In this document: in pieces, positions 58,901 through 64,000 of the stretch | How the letters are laid out: each line of letters starts with the position of its first letter | Position numbering within the stretch: the stretch's first letter is position 1 | Origin: Lunularia cruciata | Lineage: Eukaryota > Streptophyta > Marchantiopsida > Lunulariales > Lunulariaceae | Assembly: GCA_948567375.1 (NCBI GenBank) | Contig: OX419755.1 | Span: 77,646,931 to 77,710,930, forward strand | Direction of reading: 5' to 3' | Length of the DNA: 64,000 bases | Notes under the pieces: model-generated | Databases searched by the model: none | What the model was told of the DNA's origin: nothing | What the model saw: the letters and a program-made list of their open reading frames with translations, nothing else | Made by a program: the position numbers and the translations under genes

Positions 58901-59459
58901 TATGAAGAGGTGGTTTGTCATTTTGGATCTACAGGTAGGAAGAGTTGTTATAGAACGGTATAGTTGTTAGCAACTATTGATTGCTCTACTATTTAAGGGG
59001 AGCATTTGTAGTCTTATGTTGTTTAGTATTCACAATTTTTGAAGATAGATAAAGCAAAGTGTTGATTTCAGTGCTTGTTGCTTGAGCTTAATTCCGAGTA
59101 TCAACTCTGCATGTGGGTTTGTGAGTGTGTGGAGAAATTCAAAGTGCAAATGAGAATGTTTGTTGGATGTTGGATTCCTTAGCCTTGATCTTCATTCTGT
59201 GTGTTTGATCTTGAGTGAAGTGCAATCGGAGCAATGCCTTGACAGATCTAAGAGGAATTGTAGTGTTGGTAGTATTCTAGATAGTAAGCTTGTTACTCTC
59301 TTCTAGGTGTAGTTTCTACTTGAGAAATTAAAGATGCAACCAAGAAGAACTACATGTTATTGTTTGACTTTGTATTTGACCAATTCTAAATTGTATCTTT
59401 GTGGGAACTAACTTTACTTACCTAATTATCGCAAAAGTGATATTTTTTGGGTTGTCCCA
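55929..59459 (+). mobile_element. Family C element C2, complete, with 5-bp target duplication
   Basis: 3531 bp. Starts TGTGGTGCCCACATTTTT, ends TATTTTTTGGGTTGTCCCA (terminal ACA changed). Perfect duplication TTGGC at 55924-55928 and 59460-59464. Inserted in the outer B methyltransferase immediately after motif IV. No LTRs. Subfamily beta. Confidence 0.85.
56339..58872 (+). pseudogene. Family C protein (C2)
   Basis: From ATG 56339 (MSSRFPVPLSS) to 58872 (EIDIRSE, then TAG), about 844 codons, with stops and at least one frame change. Core: FAIQRLDVVARIKVLNRL, WTESDWRLVLGKEA, VNWAKCFHQQTRQMV, HYFTPFAAHFYLGLNLL. Linker: acidic, SETESEGETKSRGEDSKE. Coiled coil from about 57.9 kb. Stops where C4 keeps Gln include KEH-stop-KVIP and HAW-stop-RE (both CAG to TAG). 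The TAG at 58458-58460 (LLV-stop-ET) is shared with C1 and C4. Confidence 0.68.
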
Positions 59460-59464
59460 TTGGC

Positions 59465-60420
59465 TAAGGTTTGGGTCTTTAAGATCCTTGTTCTAGTGTG
59501 TTTTGGGAGATGTTATGGATACTATAACATCTCTAAGTTCTATTTCTCCAACTTACCTTTTGGAGAACATTCCTTTGATGGGTGATTCTTGCACCAGAGT
59601 GGTGGTGAGTACACATTAGGTCCATTCTTGGATGGGACCTGCTGTATTGTTAGATGTAGCCAAAGTGGGATCATGGGCTCACCATCTTCATCTTTGGTGG
59701 ACAAACCTCTTACCTAGAGAGGTTCTACAGCGTGCATATGATGGGATTCAATGACTAGACCACATCCTTGTTGATGACATCTTGGATGTTTGGCGTCAGT
59801 CTCAGACAATGGTAGTGGCTGATTGGTCACCTATGGCAGTGGTGAACCTAGTTGGACAGCCTAGAGCCGCATTTCCCACGCTCATGAGTTTCCCAAGCTC
59901 TCATACTTTTTGAGAGGGAGGACTTGGACTTGTTTGGGACTCATAGTTACAGTAGTTGGTGGAGCCCAACACCGATGAGAAAGAGCATGCATGGGTTTTT
60001 GCACCGGTATTACCGCTATTCCAATAGTGTCAGAGGTATCCAAGTGTCAGGTGTTAGGTCAAGCTATGGACCTGAACTATTTGTGAGCCTTGGCTTGGCA
60101 AAGCAACATAGGATACACTTGATAGGCATTACCACTCGAGCACTTGTGAGCCCTGTGCCTATCAAGATGATTAAGGCACATGCTGGGGGTGATGGACTGA
60201 GTGGACATGATATTCTTAGGACACAACAAGTAGCTACGAGAGAGAGTGGTCTACTTGGAGTCCATCTAGGTGAGCATGGGCTACTTGGATTACACCTTTG
60301 GTCCACTTGGAATGCAGCTAGAAGACGTGTGGAGCTTACAGCCAGAGTGGAGGGAGTTTTTCATACAGAGGTTGGGACCTCTAGTGGTTGGGGCATGACA
60401 TAATTGCTCCAAAGAGCCAA
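59465..60420 (+). pseudogene. Outer B element: C-terminal methyltransferase half and linker to RT
   Basis: Resumes after C2. LLENIPLMGDS with ENI (motif VI, usually ENV) at 59573-59581, then VHSWMGPAVLLDVAKVGS, LWWTNLLPREVLQRAYDG, ILVDDILDV, MAVVNLVGQPRAAFPTLMSF. A frameshift near 59.91 kb and further changes damage the motif X end (the region after RYYRYSNSVRGIQ). This copy shows the uninterrupted sequence at the C1 target site of B1 (MGPAVLL), which proves the C1 borders. Confidence 0.7.
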
Positions 60421-61960
60421 GTGTAGCAGCCAGTCAATATGTCTTCCACTCCTACTATAGTTACTAATGATACTTGGGAACCAGATCTTGGACCCAAGCT
60501 TATTGGAGAGGAAAGACGTAGAGTTTGGAGGTTCTTGAGGAGCTACACAAGTTGTTTTGCCTTCAATATGAAGGATTTGGGTGCTTTTAAGGGACCTAGT
60601 ATACGGATTGAGCTGACTAACAATACACCAATTTTTTGACATCCTTATCACTATAGTGACATGGAGAGGACATTGATTCAAAGTTGGAGTAGAGACCTTT
60701 TTGAAGCTGGTTTGGTGGAAATCTCACATGGAGAGTATGAATCAGCTACAGTGATGCCAACCAAGAAGGATATGCATGGCAACTACACAAATAGGCGGAT
60801 GTGTGTAGATTACCGTCATGTCAACCGATAGACTAGGGCTATTGGTATGCCATGCCTACACCGGAGGAGATTTTTGATATGACTGGGCATGCAAAGGTCT
60901 TCAGTACTTTGGATCTTTGAGCGGGATATCATCAATTGCCGATCAGGGAGGAAGATTAGTCCAAGACAACATTTTAGGCTATTGATCCTCACGGCAAGGA
61001 TGTGTTATATCAGTGGAGTTTCTTACCATTTGGGTTAAAGAATGCTCTTGTTGAGTTTTAGAGGGTCATGGATAAGATCCTGGTTGGATTGGATTTTACT
61101 TGGTGCTATATTGATGGCATTTTAGTCTATAGTACTACTATGGAGGAGCATGAGAGATAGTTGTTAGAGGTGTTTGAGAGGTTGAGATCTCATGGACTCA
61201 AATTACATCTTGGGAAGTGTAGGTTCTTCCACGAGCAGGTTGAGTATTTGGGTCACACTATCTATCTTGGAGGACTTGGTGTTTAGCAGACCAAGGTGGA
61301 GGCTATTGCATGTATTCCTTGGCCTACGGATGTGAGTAGAGTATGAGCATTCCTTGGGTTGGCAAACTTCTATCACCGTTATGGTAGAGAGTTTAGTGCC
61401 ATTACCAAGGCCTTGACAAAGCTGACCAAGCTTACACATGAGTGGTGTTGGGGAGATGAGCAGGAGAGCTTTTGTAGAGCTCAAGGAGAGGTTGACATCT
61501 TCTCCTATTTTGAGGAGACCAATCAGAGGATGACCATTTCAAGTTCATATTGATTGGAGTATGTTGGGGCTTGGAGCAATGCTCACCCAACATGATGATG
61601 AGGGGAAGGAGTTTATGGTGGCCTATGCTAGTTGCTCCAACAATTCAGTAGAGGTGAAGTATAGTTCATATAAGGGAGAGTGCTTGGTAGTAGTTTGGGC
61701 AATAGCACATTTCCAATGTTACCTATTTGGCAATCCCTTCCTTCTCATCACTGATCATCAGCCGCTAAAGTGGTTGATAAAGTCTGACAAGCTTTCAAGG
61801 AAGCTTGCAAGATGGGCTCTGATTTTATAGGAGTATGATTTCATGGTTGTTCACAGACCTAGAGTGGTGAACCATGATGCAGATGGGTTGAGTAGAAACC
61901 CATGTCCCAACCAACAAGATAAGACTAGAGCATGTTGGCATGGTGAGACAGATGAGGAGA
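60421..61960 (+). pseudogene. Outer B element: RT and RNase H
   Basis: RT begins near MSSTPTIVTNDTWEPDLGPK (60439) and runs through MCVDYRHVNR, LPFGLKNAL and the active-site region, where YIDG replaces YIDD, then SHGLKLHLGKCRFFHEQVEY and FLGLANFYHRYGREFSAITK. RNase H: LITDHQPLKWLIKS, closing with NHDADGLSRNP near 61870-61900. In-frame stops and at least two frame changes; not functional. Confidence 0.75.
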
Positions 61961-62801
61961 TGGTGCCAGGTTGGCATGCATCGGCCTTTCTATGTATATT
62001 TTTGAGGCTTAGGTGGTATCTCTCTCAACACATACATGAGGAGTTATTGAGGCCACAAATCTAGAGAGTGAAGATATTGGTACAGTTCAATAAGACATTC
62101 ATGATCATGTCTTAGTGATGGACTATCTTTGTACCGATGTTGTGGGTGGCACAGTTGGGGCCAAGGAGAGAGACCGTGTTCTTCAATGAGCTAGACGGTT
62201 CAGATTGGATGACAAATGCCTTTTGCATGTATGGGAAGATGGTAGAGTGAGAGTTGTACCACTTCCATCTTAGAGATTACAATTGGTCCGTCATGCTCAT
62301 GAAGAGCTAGGATATTTTAGAGTAAAGCATACATATAGCTTACTCTAGAGTCACTATTGGTGGCACGGTATGCAGATCAAGGTATAGCAATTTGTTGCTA
62401 GATGTGTGGTTTGTGACCAAGTTAGAGCATCATTCAATGCTCATACACTACAATTACACCCATTACCTATCATAGGATTGGGTTATTGTTGGACCTTTAC
62501 TGTTGATTGTGAGACAACATCAGTATGTTTTGGTGATGGTGAAGCACTTCTCCAAGTGGATTGAGTTGATGGCACTTCTTGACAAGTCGAGTGAAGAGAT
62601 AGCTTACTCATTCCTGGATCGATTCTTAATCAGTTCTTAATCGAGTTCACTTTGGTGCGCCAATTGAGGTTTTGACTGATCAGGGTACAAAGTTCTTGGG
62701 GGAGTTTTAGGTCTTGTGTGATAAGGCTTTGATTGATCATTGTACTACATCTCAAGATCACCCTAAGGCAGATGGCTTAGCAGAGAGAGTGGTTCAGATG
62801 G
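61961..62801 (+). pseudogene. Outer B element: integrase, cut by C3
   Basis: After the link (EEMVPGWHASAFL), the zinc-finger region near 62285 (QLVRHAHEELGYFRVKHTYS), then the core with several stops (VLTDQGTKFLG, HPKADGLAERVVQ). C3 begins at 62802, a few codons after the catalytic-Glu motif. The rest of the outer B copy lies beyond the window. Confidence 0.7.
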
Positions 62802-63612
62802 TGTGGTACCCACATTTTTGTTTTTTTCTTATTTATGAGGAAGAAGTGTACAAATGAAGTCATATTGCACCTATATGACATCAAAAGGCAAAGAATGGAG
62901 TCTTTGGGTTGTAATCCAAAGTAAAGTGACTTTGTGTCAGAAGATGAAGTACTCAAAGGGGTCTTGTCAGCGTTCCACCTGAAGTAAGAAGACTTTGGCT
63001 TGGGAGTGCTCAACCTGAGGCGAGGATAGTGTAATAACTTTCCTTTGGGGTTGAACATTCAAGAAGGTACCGCACAAAAAATGGCTGGCCTATGAGCAGG
63101 AGAAAATTGATAGTGATAGGAGCATGCAAGAGGTGTGATTTCTTGATAGAAACTTGAAGTGAAGAAAGACAGAGGAAGCGCATCATTATAAGATTTGGGA
63201 TAGAGACAAAGAGATGACAAGTAATTTTCCATCGCCATTAAGGAGTCGTCTTGAGGGAGATCGTGGAAAAGGGAGTGTAGTAAGAGACGCACTAGTGCAT
63301 TGAGAGGAAATCATGAGAGTTAGTCTAAGAATCAGTTGGAAAAGTAGTCACCAACCCAAAGTGGAGGAGAGTAAGATGGGAGATGGGAAGAACTCAAAAT
63401 TCATAGTGAGAAATCATGCAATTCGAAGATTAGATGCAATCGCAAGAACCAAAATCTTAAGTAGACTTTGGATCACACTTTTGGCATGGAATTGGAACCT
63501 TAGCTTTCAAGTTTCATGACTGAGATTATCAAGAGTAAATGTCTCAATGGACCCGAGGTAGAGGGTAAGAGAGGAAATCCGGCTCGTTGGACAGAGTTAG
63601 ATTGGAGGTTAG
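62802..63612 (+). mobile_element. Family C element C3, 5' part, cut by C5
   Basis: Starts TGTGGTACCCACATTTTTG like C1. Its protein begins at ATG 63214 (MTSNFPSPLRSR), with an early TGA, then FIVRNHAIRRLDAIARTKIL (alpha subfamily) up to LDWRLV. Another C element is inserted there in opposite orientation. The left flank GATGG (62797-62801) should recur at the far end, outside the window. Confidence 0.75.
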
Positions 63613-64000
63613 TGTGACAACCCGGCAAATATCACTTTTGCGGTAATCGTGTAAGTAAAGTTTGTTCCCGTAGAGATATTGGTCAAAAATTTCCAAATAC
63701 AAAGCAAATAGTAACAATGTAGTTCTTCTTGGTTGCATCTTTAATCTCTCAGGTAGAAACTACACCCAGAAGAGAGTAACAAGCATTGATTCGTAATCTT
63801 GTCACGACAATTGGTCACACTTAATCACAACTCCATCAAATCTTTCCAAACAATCTTGATTGTGATGATTCAAGCTCTCCCAAAAATGGCACTTCACTGC
63901 AAAACAACTTTGCCTCAAAATTGTGTTCTACCCCTCCACTAAAGGCACAACTTCCTCAATCAAAATTGCTTCATATTAACTTTGCATTGCACTCACAAAT
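63613..64000 (-). mobile_element. Family C element C5, 3' end only, nested in C3
   Basis: Begins TGTGACAACCCGGCAAATATCAC at 63613, the same end as C4 at 48591, and follows C4 to the window edge. Left flank GTTAG (63608-63612). Only the 3' non-coding part is inside the window. Confidence 0.75.

Overview
This is plant nuclear DNA. The only host gene I recognise is a complete, six-coding-exon homologue of LNK1/LNK2, the land-plant clock co-activators, at 2.4-7.8 kb. The retrotransposon types that follow (Ty3/gypsy pol, one family carrying a cytosine methyltransferase module) make me think of a seed-free land plant (bryophyte, lycophyte or fern). The sequence alone does not fix the species.

Layout. 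1-2401: upstream/leader of the LNK-like gene. 2411-7782: its coding exons. 7783-about 13080: no gene seen. About 13081-17417: AT-rich, gene-free, with one Mutator-like miniature element (15469-16083). From 17.4 kb to the end of the window everything is transposable elements nested in one another.

Three families explain almost all of the nest. Family A (7.8 kb, LTR about 680 bp, minus strand) is a Ty3/gypsy element with a long gag-pol frame plus a separate 157-codon zinc-finger ORF upstream of gag. A1 is young and almost intact; A2 is older and broken. Family B (about 9 kb without inserts) is a Ty3/gypsy element in the order gag - protease - C5-cytosine DNA methyltransferase - RT - RNase H - integrase, with two decayed copies. 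Family C (3.5-3.9 kb) has TG...CA ends and perfect 5-bp target duplications but no LTRs, and encodes one long acidic/coiled-coil protein I do not recognise. Six copies or parts are present.

Nesting order: an outer B copy (plus strand, 20819-22489 and 54793-62801) was split by a second B copy, B1 (minus strand, 22490-54792). B1 was then hit by A1 (in integrase), C1 (inside the methyltransferase), A2 (between protease and methyltransferase) and C4 (in the gag zinc knuckles). The outer B was hit by C2 (inside its methyltransferase) and C3 (in integrase), and C3 by C5. For each insertion seen whole, removing it makes the interrupted frame of the host element contiguous again.

The items most worth attention are family C as a possibly undescribed element type, the retrotransposon-borne methyltransferase, the split-direct-repeat-like ends of B1, the extra zinc-finger ORF of family A, and an in-frame TAG shared by three diverged C copies with a conserved reading frame after it.
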